Shown here: piece by piece, positions 1 to 11,199 of the stretch
Layout of the letters: every line of letters starts with the position of its first letter
Numbering within the stretch: position 1 is the first letter of the stretch
Source: Microvelia longipes
Lineage: Eukaryota > Arthropoda > Insecta > Hemiptera > Veliidae
DNA: 64,000 nucleotides
Direction: 5' to 3'
Assembly (NCBI GenBank): GCA_018340805.1
Contig: JACMZG010000040.1
Coordinates: forward strand, 167,001 to 231,000
Made by a program: the position numbers and the translations under genes
The notes under the pieces: model-generated
Seen by the model: only the letters and a program-made list of their open reading frames with translations
Told to the model about the DNA's origin: nothing
Database searches by the model: none

Positions 1-580
1 ACTTAAGGTTCTAACAATGATTTATCTAAATCTGGATAAGTTGCTATATGTAATAAAAATTAAATCAAAAAATTGTATCGATATTTTCTTTTTTAGTCGC
101 CTCATGCTGGCACATCTGATATTCCGTTGAATAATAAATTAACTTGTTTTTGTTACTTTATGCATTAATTATTAACGGATGCGTTATCTTTTATTTTAAA
201 TTTAAAAATAAATTACTTACCAGTGTACTAAAATTCAGCTTCATTAAAATTCCTCCGTTTCTTTAAAAACTTTAACTCTACCTCACAAATTTCTTTGAAT
301 TTACACCCACAACGATCTTTCGGCATAGTAAATATAAAAATTTCAACAACACACTCAGCCCACCCGATCATATTAAAAAATAATAATTTAGTACGAAATA
401 ATTTAGTAAAAACAAGATGGCGATATATGAATCAGCATAAAACTTCAAAACAGTGTTGCCACATAATTTTATTCGTTAAAATAATAATTTTATTTAACTT
501 ATTTAATAATTTTAAACTGTTAATTTTAAATTGGGGCGTATGACTCATTTATTTATACATTTATTTCGTGTTTTTCTACT
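1..580. other. AT-rich flank, nothing assignable
   Basis: I see no gene, repeat boundary or RNA in this stretch. A short open frame at 295-543 has low-complexity N/I/L-rich content and no family resemblance, so it is treated as chance. Confidence 0.5.
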
Positions 581-735
581 AGCGAATTTCTTTTGGAAAA
601 AACTTCGCTAATGGGAAAGGCGTCATGGCGGGATTCGGACCACGATACAAATCTGTTCCAAAGACCCCTGATCACGAAAAATATGTTTTGTGCGAAACTT
701 TATATATATATATATATTTCGAGACACTTACTTTA
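581..735 (-). repeat. Short tRNA-like dispersed repeat, copy 1
   Basis: The block with a GCGAATTTC start, a GCTAATGGGA core and a CATGGCGGGATTCGGACC segment recurs at 1021-1175 and 16500-16632. On the minus strand the last segment reads like a pol III B box (GGTTCGAATTCC in the second copy). This and the second copy run into a (TA)n tract. I infer a tRNA-related SINE fragment; its A box and ends are not clear. Confidence 0.45.
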
Positions 736-1020
736 AAACAAGCTATCTTTCGAACGGATATTTTTTAATCAAACTTAATCAAAATGAGCATTCAATACAT
801 GGGTTGGAATCCTGGTTAGGACGATCATTTTTTTATCGTTTTTTACATTATATAAGTTTATAACTACAAAATAACTCTGGCACGGTGGTCCCCATGTCGG
901 GCGAATTTCCTTTGGAATGCGGGTTTCCGTACTTAACAATCCGGTTTATGCTTCATAACTAGAGGAGTTACTCAATTATCAAGCACTATTCGTATTTTTA
1001 TAGAATAACTGATTTATTCT

Positions 1021-1175
1021 ATATTTTTAGCGATTTTCCTTTGGAAAAAAATTTCGCTTTTCCTTTCGCTAATGGGATAGGCGTCATGGCGGAATTCGAA
1101 CCTCGGACCACGACACAAATCCGTTTTAGAGGTTCCTAATGACGAAAAAATACGTTTTGCAAAACTTTATGTATA
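1021..1175 (-). repeat. Short tRNA-like dispersed repeat, copy 2
   Basis: Second copy of the repeat at 581-735, with the best-preserved B-box-like motif (GGTTCGAATTCC on the minus strand). It ends next to the (TA)n tract at 1201. Confidence 0.45.
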
Positions 1176-1198
1176 TGTGTATATATATAGAAATCATA

Positions 1199-1200
<2 letters not shown>

Positions 1201-1293
<93 letters not shown>
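1201..1293. repeat. (TA)n microsatellite
   Basis: About 90 bp of nearly pure TA dinucleotide. The I/Y-only open frames across it on both strands are artefacts of the repeat. Confidence 0.95.
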
Positions 1294-1296
<3 letters not shown>

Positions 1297-1415
1297 ATTT
1301 CTAGACATTTTCTTGTAAACACTCTATCTTTCGAACGGATTATTATTTTTAAATTAAACTTGGTACAAAAACCAACCTTCGGGAGGACACGAACCTTAAT
1401 TAAAACCAGGTTTTT

Positions 1416-2400
1416 GTGACGTCACTAACCCGGTTTGCTGAGTCAGCAAAATTTTTTAAAAATCGTCAAAATTCAGGGTTAATATTTTTTGCCGCAAAAA
1501 AGGTGAATATTTATGTTTTTGAGACGCTGAATCAAACGAAACCGGTCCAAAGTCGATACGACCACTCTAAGAGACCAAAAAGTAGAAAAAGCCATTGTAA
1601 ATTACTGAAAAACAAAATTTAGATGATAAAAAATAAATTTCGAGTAGGGTGTCGTTTTCTATGTATTTTTGGGCGCTGAAACGAATGAAACCGGTCCGAA
1701 ATCAATTCGACCACTCTTAGTTACCAAAAAGTCGAAAAAACCACAAAACATTATCGAAAACCAAAATTACGGTCGATGATAATTAAATTTCGAGTAGGGT
1801 GTTGTTTTCTATGTTTTTTGGGCCTCTGAGTTGAATAGCAGTGGTCCGAAGTCAATACGAGCACTCAAACTCAGGGTACCTGGGTTCAAATCCTGGTAGG
1901 GACGATACATTTTTATAGTTTTTTTACTTAATATAAGTTTACAACTACAAAATAATTCTGCTGCGGTGGTCCGCATATCGGGCGAATTTCCTTTGGATGT
2001 GCTTAACAACAATCCTGGTTGGAAAGATAATTTTTATAGTTTTTTACATTATATAAGTTTACAACTACTAAATAAATAATTACGGCGTGGTGGTCTGCAT
2101 ATCGGGTGAATTTCCTTTGGATGTGTGTTTCTGTGCTTAACAACAATCCTGGTTGGAAAGATAATTTTTATAGCTTAACAACCCATTTCTTCCTTAAGGT
2201 TCCGGTTCATGCTTTAGAACCTAAGCAGTTACTCAATTGTCAAGCACTGATCGTAATTCATTTTTTCTGTATTTTTCAAAGGAAATGCGCTAAAACCTTT
2301 AAAGATAACTGACTAAGCTTAAATATAAGTAAATAAGCTTTAAACTAGTGCAAATAATAGTGCGTAATTCTAATTATAGAGGCATAGTTTTGTACAACCA
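1416..2400 (+). repeat. Dispersed repeat R1 with tRNA-like box
   Basis: This roughly 1-kb block is collinear with 57087-57995. Shared landmarks in order are the GACGCTGAATC and ACCGGTCCGAAGTC motifs, a TTTCGAGTAGGGTGTCGTTT motif, GGGTACCTGGGTTCA with a B-box-like ATCCTGG, GGCGAATTTCCTTTGG, and a shared end at GGCATAGTTTTGTACAACCA. Some segments are repeated internally (GAGTAGGGTGT twice, GGCGAATTTCCTTTGGA two to three times). No coding capacity was seen. It is an unclassified element, possibly a composite SINE. Confidence 0.6.
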
Positions 2401-2544
2401 ACTGGATAATCAACCCACCTCTTTCAAATTACTATCACAAACCCCTGATCTATGATATACTACATCGCTGAAGATGCCTCGCACTAAGGAAGCAAAACAT
2501 CAGATTCTTCATCTACACCCATTCTGTCTCTATTATAGTCTAAC

Positions 2545-2695
2545 ACACGGTTATAATCAGCTGTCAGGGAAAATAATGCAAGGAAGCCAATGAGATTAGC
2601 CCTGGATGTTAAACCGCACCCAAAATTTCAAATCAGGCCATCCTCATTGGCTCTTCAACAATATTTTTCCACGCTGTCAGCTGATTATAACTGTA
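2545..2695. mobile_element. Short MITE of the CAGCTGTCAG family
   Basis: Inverted ends: GGTTATAATCAGCTGTCAG at the left and CTGTCAGCTGATTATAACTG at the right. The interior (AAAATAATGCAAGG, GCCAATG, TGGATGTTAAACC) is shared with 16132-16285 and, inverted, with 63649-63822. Non-coding, so a non-autonomous DNA element. Confidence 0.7.
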
Positions 2696-2756
2696 CAATA
2701 TACTTTAGATAACCTGAACCTACATGTAGATTACCTACCTAAAATCTACATGTAGA

Positions 2757-3075
2757 CATAGAGATATATACTAGAGGGAGCATAGCCTATCTTAATACAT
2801 TGAGAGGCCTGAAACATTTTTAGTGGGGCTCTCAGGGGCTCTGTGTAACCTCATTGAAACCTCCTCCAAGAGGGAGTTAAGGTTAAAATTAATCAATTGT
2901 TTTCGGCTTCCCGCAGATTGTTTGTGTTGTGATTTGTATTTTAAACATTCTACTGTATAATTTACTGTTTTTTGTTATGTTTATTTGATGATAATGATAA
3001 TCAAATGTGGTCAGGTTACTTTTTCGATGTTTTAAAATTCAACCAATAGGGCCCCTCTAGTAATATATCTCTATG
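2757..3075. mobile_element. MITE with CATAGAGATATAT ends
   Basis: The left end CATAGAGATATATACTAGAGG is matched in inverse by CCTCTAGTAATATATCTCTATG at the right. The flanks also carry inverted ATCTACATG, so the pairing extends a little further. About 320 bp, non-coding. Confidence 0.65.
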
Positions 3076-3467
3076 CATGTAGATTTATAAATTTAAATTA
3101 AATAGGTTAAAAAAAACTCAATTATCAAACTTTAATAAATTTAAAAAACAAAAAAGTAAGGTACATTAAATAATACAATAAAATGTGCACCATAAAAATT
3201 CATAACAATAATTACAACTCATAAAATTAAACTTGTGTTCGACTAGCATTCTACATCTATTATTAATACAAATAATTAATTTTATTAATTTTAGTCTATG
3301 CTTTGTATATTGTAAATTCATAGGATGAATCATTTCAGAACTACCAACATTAATTCCTTTAAAATATGGGGGAAACATGGTCTAAGACTTTCAAAAAAAT
3401 AGTTTCTACATTGACTCATGCGAGATCAAATTCACCATTATTATTTTGGTTACTATTAGCCCAAATA
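3076..3467. other. Unassigned AT-rich spacer
   Basis: No gene or repeat boundary recognised between the MITE and the SINE that follows. Confidence 0.4.
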
Positions 3468-3655
3468 ACCGCCTCACGGAGGTCTGGGGTTCGCATCCCA
3501 GGTTACGCTCTCAGTTTATAGAAGATTATTGTTTAGATATATTATCGCTAACTTTAGAATTGACTTTGAGCGTAACGGTTGCTACTACCACCCGAGGTGG
3601 TTCCCGCAGAGGTTATCCCTGATGAGCCGCAAGGCTCTAAACGGGCATTATTTTA
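3468..3655 (+). mobile_element. SINE family B (tRNA-Ser-like), internally deleted
   Basis: Matches the full-length SINE at 23449-23697 but has lost most of the A-box region. The B-box segment (CTGGGGTTCGCATCCCAGG) and the 3' half (CACCCGAGGTGGTTCCCGCA, then AAACGGGCATTATT) are kept. Flanks ATTAGCCCAAATA and ATTAGCCAAATA look like a target-site duplication with one change. Confidence 0.8.
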
Positions 3656-4233
3656 TATTAGCCAAATATGGCTTTATTGTTACAAATACAAATTTATTTT
3701 GGTAAATTTAAAAAGTTAAATTAGAGCTTACGGTAATATTGCTTGTTTTGGAAACTGCAATGCATTTTGAGAAATATGATAACAATACTATTAAATTCTG
3801 GAAATCTTTCATCCAGCAATTGTTTGACATAAATAATAGTACATTATGCTAGTAGGCGAAATGGAATTTCGCAGATGAGTTTTATAAATTAGCCATCAAA
3901 TTAAAGGCAAGGGAAGGCTAAAAAATTCCCCATTTGGCTTACAAGGCAAACCTAAATTAGGCAGATTGATATTTGCCTACAGAGGCAGAACCGATACAGG
4001 CAATTGTTGACACGATTTGGCAATGTTTCCTTTGCTGATTAGTAGTAGCATATAACTATTTTATCTACTTACAGATTAAAAATAAACATAAGAATATCAT
4101 TCTTTAAAATGTTATGTTTAAATTATTATCGGTTACAACAAAAAATTAAGATTACAATAACTTATCAAAATTAAGTTAAGAAATTTGTACCTTAAATATA
4201 GCAACAAGTTGAAAAGGATTTTTAAATGGTTAC
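3656..4233. other. Unassigned spacer
   Basis: No gene or recognised repeat. AT-rich, no long open frame. Confidence 0.4.
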
Positions 4234-5192
4234 TAAATATCTTGTACTATAGTACGACACACGGCTAAAATCAATTGACACCCCGCCAAAATCTCAATGC
4301 TTTCAACCCTCATTTTTAAATAAAAAAATCCCTTCTTTATAGTAACAAAAAAAATCCCTACTTTGGCAACACTGAAAGTCAGGTTATGTTTTGAATTTTA
4401 TGATTCGTTTTTATTTGATATCGTATTTTTTATTTTTTAAAATTTATTTATTTACTTTTTAAGTAGGAATATCGTTGTATCTTATAAATTTACCTAAGTG
4501 TTGCATTAAATTTGTTCGGGAAGTATGAATTAAGTGAAGTTAAAGTTTTTGATTACGTAATGCAATGGATCATAATAGTTCTATGATAAAAGTTTGACGA
4601 TTTTAATAAATCGTCAGCTATAATTACTTTTTTCCAAAATAAACTGCTTTTTTGTGTTATGTTTGTAAAATTGAATGCGTATTGTTTCATATTATAAAAA
4701 TAATATGACACAATATGCATTCATGACTTAAAAAAGTCAAGAATGTCAGCAATTGAAAGACATTGGCATTTTCGAAAAAAAATGCTGTCTTTTGGTTGAC
4801 AGACCCCAGACCCTGCGCTGTACTCTAATAGCAAGAAATGCTTGAAGAATACATCAATGTCCATGCGTCAAATATAGGCACTCAAATCATATTACAACTT
4901 TGCAATAATTGGATGAATTAAACAGATTGGAATGGAACGAAACGAACTCGAAAAGATAAATATGCACAATGAGGGAAATAAAAGCGACGCGAGGTTACAA
5001 ATATTTACAACCAGTGTTGCCTTTTTATGATTTTATTTACGAAAAAGGTATTTTTTTAATCCGAGGTTGGCATAAAGTGGAGGGGGAAAGAGCGGGGTCG
5101 GTCTGAGCCAATAGAATTCTTTCCCTCACAGATTTTTGGCGGGGTGTCAATTGATTTTAGCCGTGAGTCGTATTATAGCTACGAGATATTTA
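4234..5192. mobile_element. Roughly 960-bp DNA element with long terminal inverted repeats
   Basis: The left end TAAATATCTTGTACTATAG runs on through ACGGCTAAAATCAATTGACA and CCCCGCCAAAATC. The right end is its inverse (GATTTTTGGCGGGG, TGTCAATTGATTTTAGCCGT, then ATTATAGCTACGAGATATTTA). The inverted repeats are about 55-60 bp with few mismatches. No transposase frame, so non-autonomous. Outer bases resemble the small element at 63649-63822. TA may be the target. Confidence 0.75.
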
Positions 5193-5214
5193 GAGGCAGC
5201 AAATACTGCATTAA

Positions 5215-5253
5215 TCTTGTTGCAACACTGACGATGTCAGTGTTGCAACAAGA
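5215..5253. repeat. Perfect 18-bp-arm hairpin
   Basis: The arm TCTTGTTGCAACACTGAC is followed by the loop GAT and the exact inverse GTCAGTGTTGCAACAAGA. It lies just outside the right end of the 4234-5192 element. Confidence 0.9.
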
Positions 5254-5339
5254 TATTTCTTATTACAACAAACAATATTTCTTTGTTATTGTTTATTGGT
5301 AATCTGATTCATTCATTATTCATCCGACCACAGCGTAGG

Positions 5340-5720
5340 TTGATTTAGATCATAAGTAATTATTATACATGTATCATTGCTGGCTTCAAAGACATTTGCA
5401 TGCCATGAAAATAAAAGCAGAGCCAATGTGTCCCAAGTGTGAAGTTGGGGAGGAGACGACAGATCACTTTTTGGAATCGTGTGAATACGCTAGATTGAGG
5501 TTTAGTATATTTGGATCAGCCACTCTTCTAGACGACGACTTAGTGAAACTCCCATGGGCAGATGTGCTGAAGTTCATTAAGGAATCAGACAGGTTCAAAG
5601 AGAATAGTGATTCTATTAGGTAAGAGGTGAGGACGTTCTTGGGGCTGGCAAAAAGCGTCCCAGAGACATAATTGCTAAGATCTAGGATCTTTCCCGCCTT
5701 TATTACTATTACTATTATAC
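5340..5720 (+). pseudogene. LINE ORF2 C-terminal fragment and 3' tail
   Basis: The open frame at 5369-5623 contains CPKCEVGEETTDHFLESCEY, the C-terminal Cys/His motif seen after the RNase H domain in I/Jockey-type LINEs. It is 5'-truncated, with no RT or endonuclease. It is followed by a short 3' UTR with GCTGGCAAAAAGCG and an (ATT)n-like tail. The GCTGGCAAAAAG core also occurs near the 3' end of SINE family A (62780-63320). Confidence 0.7.
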
Positions 5721-5859
5721 ATGTAAAAATTTGACCGTAATAGTAATTTGATCTGTTGTTTTGATCTGTGATTTGTATTGTTTGACTCTACCAATGAATC
5801 ACTGGTCAAAAAGATCCTAGACCTAGTCCGGGGAAAAGGATTATTCTGACCTGGACCAA

Positions 5860-5960
5860 TTGAGTGTATTGTACAATAGACTTCTAGTCGCAGTGCAAAT
5901 GGGGTCTATCCTCGACTCCAACCCCAATCCTCAATAATAATAATAATAATAATAATTTGA
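5860..5960 (+). repeat. LINE-like 3' tail with (AAT)n
   Basis: TCGCAGTGCAAATGGGGT followed by a tract of AAT triplets at 5933-5957. The same GTCGCAGTGCA motif and a TAA-type tail follow the minus-strand RNase H LINE fragment at 29312-29845, so this is probably the 3' end of the same LINE class. Confidence 0.5.
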
Positions 5961-6205
5961 TCTAATAAATGGTTATTCATTCATTCATTCAATATATTTT
6001 ATAGCGAAATTAGTTTAGTGAATAACAGGTTTAGTGTTCCTTTAGAACATTTTACATTTGTGACTTTATTTAAACAAATTAATGAACAAATAATGAAATA
6101 AGGGATAAAACGGGCTATAAAAATCTGATGATTCATAAACAGCTGATAAACAATTAAAACAAATAGTTTGTTCTTTGTAGCACTGGAAAGTTTATAGAAC
6201 TCTAT

Positions 6206-6361
6206 CTCAGGCTTGATCAAGGGGACTTTAGTTCTATAAAAAGTTTTGAACAATTTATTCAATTTAATATATTTCGCCTACCATGATAGGTGAAATATAT
6301 TAAATTGAATAAATCGTTCAAAACTTTTTATAGAACTAAAGTCCCCTTGATCAAGCCTGAG
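6206..6361. mobile_element. 156-bp near-perfect palindrome (foldback)
   Basis: Arms of about 77 bp run from CTCAGGCTTGATCAAGGGGA to the exact inverse ending TCCCCTTGATCAAGCCTGAG. The centre is near 6283 (CGCCTACCATGATAGGTG). The motif AATTAAAACAAA lies both upstream (about 6155) and directly after the right arm, which hints at a duplicated target. No coding content. Confidence 0.85.
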
Positions 6362-6597
6362 AATTAAAACAAACCAATAATACCAGTGTTTCCAATATTT
6401 TATGTAAAATTATATTTATTAGGTAATTTAAACAAATGTCTCTGTTTAGTACTTAATAATATATCGTATTTTTATGTAATAATATATAAAAATTATTATT
6501 ACAAACAATTATCATGTTTACCTGACAAAAAAACAATATTTCATTCTTATGGTTCTGAAGGGTGGAGAGCACTCCTTCCCAGAGGGATCTCTCATCT

Positions 6598-6924
6598 ACT
6601 TTACTGACGGCTAGAGGATGGAAACTACGGGGTTCGCTGGAGCTGGACTGTATATCAAGGAGTTAGAAGAGAAAAGATATTATCCACTAGGAAATCTAGC
6701 AACTGTGTATCAATCTGAGGTCTTTGCTATTTTAAAAACTTTGGAACTTTTACTAGAAAGGGATATTTAAGATAAAAGCATCTTTATATGCTTAGATAGT
6801 CTGGCTGTAACCAAGGCACTAGACCCACCCAGTGTCTCCAGCGCACTAGCAAGAGAATGCCAACAACAGCTAGAGTTACACTGGTTTGGGTCCCTGGTCA
6901 TTCTGGAGTAGAGGTGAACAAAAC
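6598..6924 (+). pseudogene. RNase H domain fragment of a LINE
   Basis: The plus strand gives FTDG, then after a break TGFAGAGLYIKELEEKRYY, SEVFAILKTLELLLERD, a stop, then DKSIFICLDSLAVTKAL and VTLVWVPGHSGVEVN. These are the RNase H landmarks: the first catalytic Asp in TDG, the Glu in SEVFAI, the Asp in LDSLAV, and the His in PGHSG. At least two in-frame stops plus frame shifts make it dead. The class matches the I/Jockey-type fragments at 5340-5720 and 29240-29845. Confidence 0.75.
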
Positions 6925-6974
6925 TTTTTTGAATTTTTTTTCAAAGAAACAAGAGATTTTTTTAACGAGATCTA

Positions 6975-8297
6975 GCCTCTGTAGGGAGACTATAGTAGGG
7001 GTAAGTACAGTTATGGCATCTAGTGGAAGCTGTCTCACTTCCAGACCCCTTATCCAGGTACAATGGACCCACATACGAGGTCTAAGTACCTAGGAAATTA
7101 TTTCCTCCGGAATTTAAAAAAAAAAAAAAAAAAAGACCCTTATCACTGTGCTATTCTGCCCATGTACTACTCTAAGTATTAGTCTCTTAGTATGGCACTG
7201 GATGCTATTCCCCCTCTAAGTATTAGTCTCTTAGTATGGCCCCTAGTGGAAGGTGTCTCACTTCCAGACCCCTTATCACTGTGCTATTCTGCCCATGTAC
7301 TACCTCTAAGTATTAGTCTCTTAGTATGGCACCTAGTGGAAGGTGTCTCACTTCCAGACCCCTTATCACTGTGCTATTCTGCCCATGTACTACCTCTAAG
7401 TATTAGTCTCTTAGTATGGTACCTAGTGGAAGCTGTCTCACTTCCAGACCCCTTATCACTGTGCTATTCTGCCCATGTACTACCTCTAAGTATTAATCTC
7501 TTAGTATGGTACCTAGTGGAAGCTGTCTCACTTCCAGACCCCTTATCACTGTGCTATTCTGCCCATGTACTACCTCTAAGTATTAATCTCTTAGTATGGT
7601 ACCTAGTGGAAGCTGTCTCACTTCCAGACCCCTTATCACTGTGCTATTCTGCCCATGTACTACCTCTAAGTATTAATCTCTTAGTATGGTACCTAGTGGA
7701 AGCTGTCTCACTTCCAGACCCCTTATCACTGTGCTATTTGCCCATGTACTACCTCTAAGTATTAGTCTCTTAGTATGGTACCTAGTGGAAGCTGTCTCAC
7801 TTCCAGACCCCTTATCACTGTGCTATTCTGCCCATGAACTACCTCTAAGTATTTGTCTCTTAGTATGGTACCTAGTGGAAGCTGTCTCACTTCCAGACCC
7901 CTTATCACTGTGCTATTCTGCCCATGTACTACCTCTAAGTATTAATCTCTTAGTATGGTACCTAGTGGAAGCTGTCTCACTTCCAGACCCCTTATCACTG
8001 TGTTCTGCCCATGTACTACCTCTAAGCTTAGTATGTACTAGTGGAAGCTGTCTCACTTCCAGACCCCTTATCACTGTGCTATTTGCCATGTACTACCTCT
8101 AAGTATTAGTATCTTTGTATGGTACCTAGTGGAAGCTGTCTCACTTCCAGACCCCTTATCACTGTGCTATTCTGCCCATGAACTACCTCTAAGTATTAGT
8201 ATCTTTGTATGGTACCTAGTGGAAGCTGTCTCACTTCCAGACTCCTTATCACTGTGCTATTCTGCCCATGAACTACCTCTAAGTATTAGTCTCTTTG
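6975..8297 (+). repeat. Tandem array, 90-bp units
   Basis: A first diverged unit lies at 6975-7080, then a poly(A) run near 7112-7132, then about a dozen units from 7130. Most units are exactly 90 bp, carrying CTAAGTATTAGTCTCTTAGT, CTAGTGGAAGCTGTCTCACT and CCCCTTATCACTGTGCTATT. Late units (about 8000-8300) carry small deletions. Because 90 is a multiple of three, the array yields long open frames of 30-residue repeats that are artefacts. Each unit contains a GGAAG/CTTCC inverted pair. The related array at 38325-40480 has units of about 109 bp. Confidence 0.9.
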
Positions 8298-8373
8298 CCA
8301 CCAGTAAACCGGCTATCGTGTTATCAGTAGAATTACATTGTATTTACAGCCCTATGCTCTTTCTTATTCTAAG
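8298..8373 (+). mobile_element. Right-end fragment of MITE family A
   Basis: Begins ACCAGTAAACCGGCTATCGT and ends TTATTCTAAG, matching the right terminal module of the complete elements at 9750-10375 and 55253-55792. It abuts the last unit of the tandem array; the left part is absent. Confidence 0.75.
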
Positions 8374-8619
8374 CATGAAACAGTCATAAAGAGTCTAACT
8401 TATACATTTACAATATTTAAAGCATAGAAGCAATATTAACAATAATAAAAAACACATAATTAATTATTAATTAGTTCTATGTACATTAAATTGATCAATT
8501 AAGACTCTGCAAATAAAGACAAATAAAATAGTAAATAATTGTTAATTATTTACTAAAAAAATGGGGTGCGGGGTGCCACAAAACTCTTCCTCATCACAGA
8601 GGCTTCACATTGTAAATAC
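8374..8619. other. Unassigned AT-rich spacer
   Basis: No gene or repeat boundary recognised. A short GGGGTGCGGGGTGCC motif near 8563 resembles GGGTACGGGGTACC near 58493. Confidence 0.35.
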
Positions 8620-9291
8620 TAAAGTGATGTAGAAATTCATACAGTAGGGGTCGGTGAGGGGGTACACATGGTCTAACTCCCTGGTTTTAGGTGGTTCCGA
8701 AAAAAACAGGGATTAGTTGCATCAACTACCGCACCGAGCGCTAGTTTTCACCTTGTGCCCTTATCACTATTGTTATCAGTTTTAAATCGATACTTCTATT
8801 TATGTTTATAAAAATGTAAACAAGACAATTTTTATCTTATCATTGACTTTTTTTCTTTTTTAGTTGTTTATAAGATAATTTTTTTAGAAAATAGGATAAC
8901 GTGTGTTACAAAAGTTGTTATATAATGAGACAACGAAGATGTAAATTAAATTTATAATTTCCCGGTTTGATGTTTGTTTATTTCTACAAATCATGGTTAT
9001 CAGGTCAACTTAAAATTAATACAGCGTTTATATTTTTATAACATTTTATGAAAATTATACCTTTAAAATAATTAATACAATTTTTAACATTGTTAAAGAC
9101 CCTTTTAAATAATTTTAATCTTAGAATTGAAGAAATAATTATTTTATATATGGAGTACAAGGTGAACCGACCTGCCACTAGCGGAGAAAGGGTGAACTTA
9201 GGGCAGGTCCATCTAAAGCAGCTTATTTCGGGGGATTAGAACACTTGTCCCGCGCCCCCACCTCTACTGTATGAATTTCTACTTCACTTTA
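8620..9291. mobile_element. hAT-like MITE, TAAAGTGA ends, 8-bp TSD
   Basis: The ends TAAAGTGATGTAGAAATTCA and TGAATTTCTACTTCACTTTA are inverted with one mismatch. The element is flanked by an exact 8-bp duplication GTAAATAC (8612-8619 and 9292-9299). It is 672 bp with no transposase frame. Eight-base targets plus this end type fit a non-autonomous hAT element; the superfamily is inferred. Confidence 0.85.
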
Positions 9292-9499
9292 GTAAATACA
9301 TTAGCTCTATTCCTCCCATAATGTTGCTCTTACATATGACTACATGTCATATGTAAAAAAAATCTTCTAAATCTCAAATTTATAAAAAAAAACCATCTTT
9401 TATAAATTTTCAAAATTTTCGCTGAGTCATTATTATAGGGGTTAATGACATTATAAAAAAAAATTACTGAGAGCACAACACCTATAAATTGATTTTTGT

Positions 9500-9690
9500 A
9501 CTAGGTTTCAACTGTCTAGCATAAATACACTGAGCGCTACGATGATAACAGACACACACACATACATACAACTTTGTGAAAAACCACTCAGGAGGTCTTA
9601 AAAAACACCTGAAACAGATAACTCAGGAGAAATCTCAGTTTTGTATTTTTTCTCTAACGCAATACTTTTCCAACAAACCTACTGGTATAA
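9500..9690 (-). repeat. Dispersed repeat R2, inverted copy
   Basis: Shares AAAACCACTCAGGAGG, ACACCTGAAAC and AATACTTTTCC with 58740-58950, and in the opposite orientation with 28983-29190 and 32165-32385. Contains an (AC)-rich stretch. Non-coding, class unknown. Confidence 0.65.
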
Positions 9691-9749
9691 AAGAGAAAAA
9701 GTAAAAATTTAAAACTTGGACATGACAGGGCAATTTTTTTACATCTACC

Positions 9750-10375
9750 CTTAGAATAATACTATATTAGAAGGAGCACTACTGATAACACGAAAGCCGG
9801 TTCACTGGTGCAACTAAGTAATGCTGCCACCCTAACAATATACAATTTTCTAAAAGAAAGTTGGCAATACTTCTGGTTGCTGAATTATTATGTTCTATTA
9901 TTAATTAATGATTGCTTATTCATAAAATACCAATATAAATATCAATGCATTACAATATTTAAAGCATTTTAAATTGTAGTTTAACGTATTTTTAAATTAT
10001 ATATAAAAAGTAGTCCTGGTCGACTAAATGTAGATTCTTGTATTCCGCCACCCTTTTGCCATCTAAGACCGGTTTTATTAAATACTCAGCAGGTGTTTTA
10101 AGTTATTATATTTGTTCTTTACGGTCTTTCTTCATTAATAGATATTTATGACACATATTTAAAATAATGTTTTGTTGTCAGGTTGGCAGCATTACTTAGT
10201 TGCACCAGTCAACCAGCTTTTGTGTTATCAGTGGAATTACATTGTGTTTACGGTCCTGTGCTCCTTCTATATATAGTATTATTCTAAGGCACCAGTCAAC
10301 CAGCTTTTGTGTTATCAGTGGAATTACATTGTGTTTACGGTCCTGTGCTCCTTCCATATATAGTATTATTCTAAG
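9750..10375. mobile_element. MITE family A, two right modules, 8-bp TSD
   Basis: Starts CTTAGAATAATACTATATTA and ends TATAGTATTATTCTAAG, flanked by an exact 8-bp duplication CATCTACC (9742-9749 and 10376-10383). It is 626 bp, against 540 bp for the copy at 55253. The difference is a tandem copy of the 87-bp right terminal module (10203-10289 and 10290-10375). No transposase. The 8-bp target suggests hAT or a similar superfamily. Confidence 0.92.
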
Positions 10376-11036
<661 letters not shown>

Positions 11037-11135
11037 AAGTGCCAGTGGTGTAATGGTTAATACATGTGTCTTTCACCCAGACAATCTGTGTTCAATCCTG
11101 GTCCGAGCCTCAAGGATTTTCATTAAAGGGATAAA
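11037..11135 (+). mobile_element. tRNA-Glu-like SINE head (family A fragment)
   Basis: AGTGGTGTAATGGTTAATAC resembles a pol III A box of tRNA-Glu. CTTTCACCC sits where a TTC anticodon loop would be, and TGTTCAATCCTGG is B-box-like. The next bases (GGATTTTCATTAAAGGGATA) match the body of SINE family A. It is degenerate and fused to SINE body, so not a functional tRNA gene. Confidence 0.6.
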
Positions 11136-11199
11136 TAGATAATAAATATCTTTCTTTTATATTTTTATTTTATATTTCAGAGATGGCAGATGAAATTAT

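Noticed and set aside
1126..1419. I/Y-rich open frames
   Set aside because: Products of a (TA)n microsatellite.
5369..5623. Small zinc-finger gene of 84 residues
   Set aside because: The CPKCEVGEETTDHF motif is the C-terminal part of LINE ORF2 and is followed by a LINE tail.
7192..8389. Long open frames with 30-residue repeats (LVWYLVEAVSLPDPLSLCYS type)
   Set aside because: They come from a 90-bp tandem array whose unit is a multiple of three; no start context, no family, and units drift by indels in the same array.
11037..11110. Functional tRNA-Glu gene
   Set aside because: The head looks like tRNA-Glu but stems are mismatched and the sequence continues into SINE A body.
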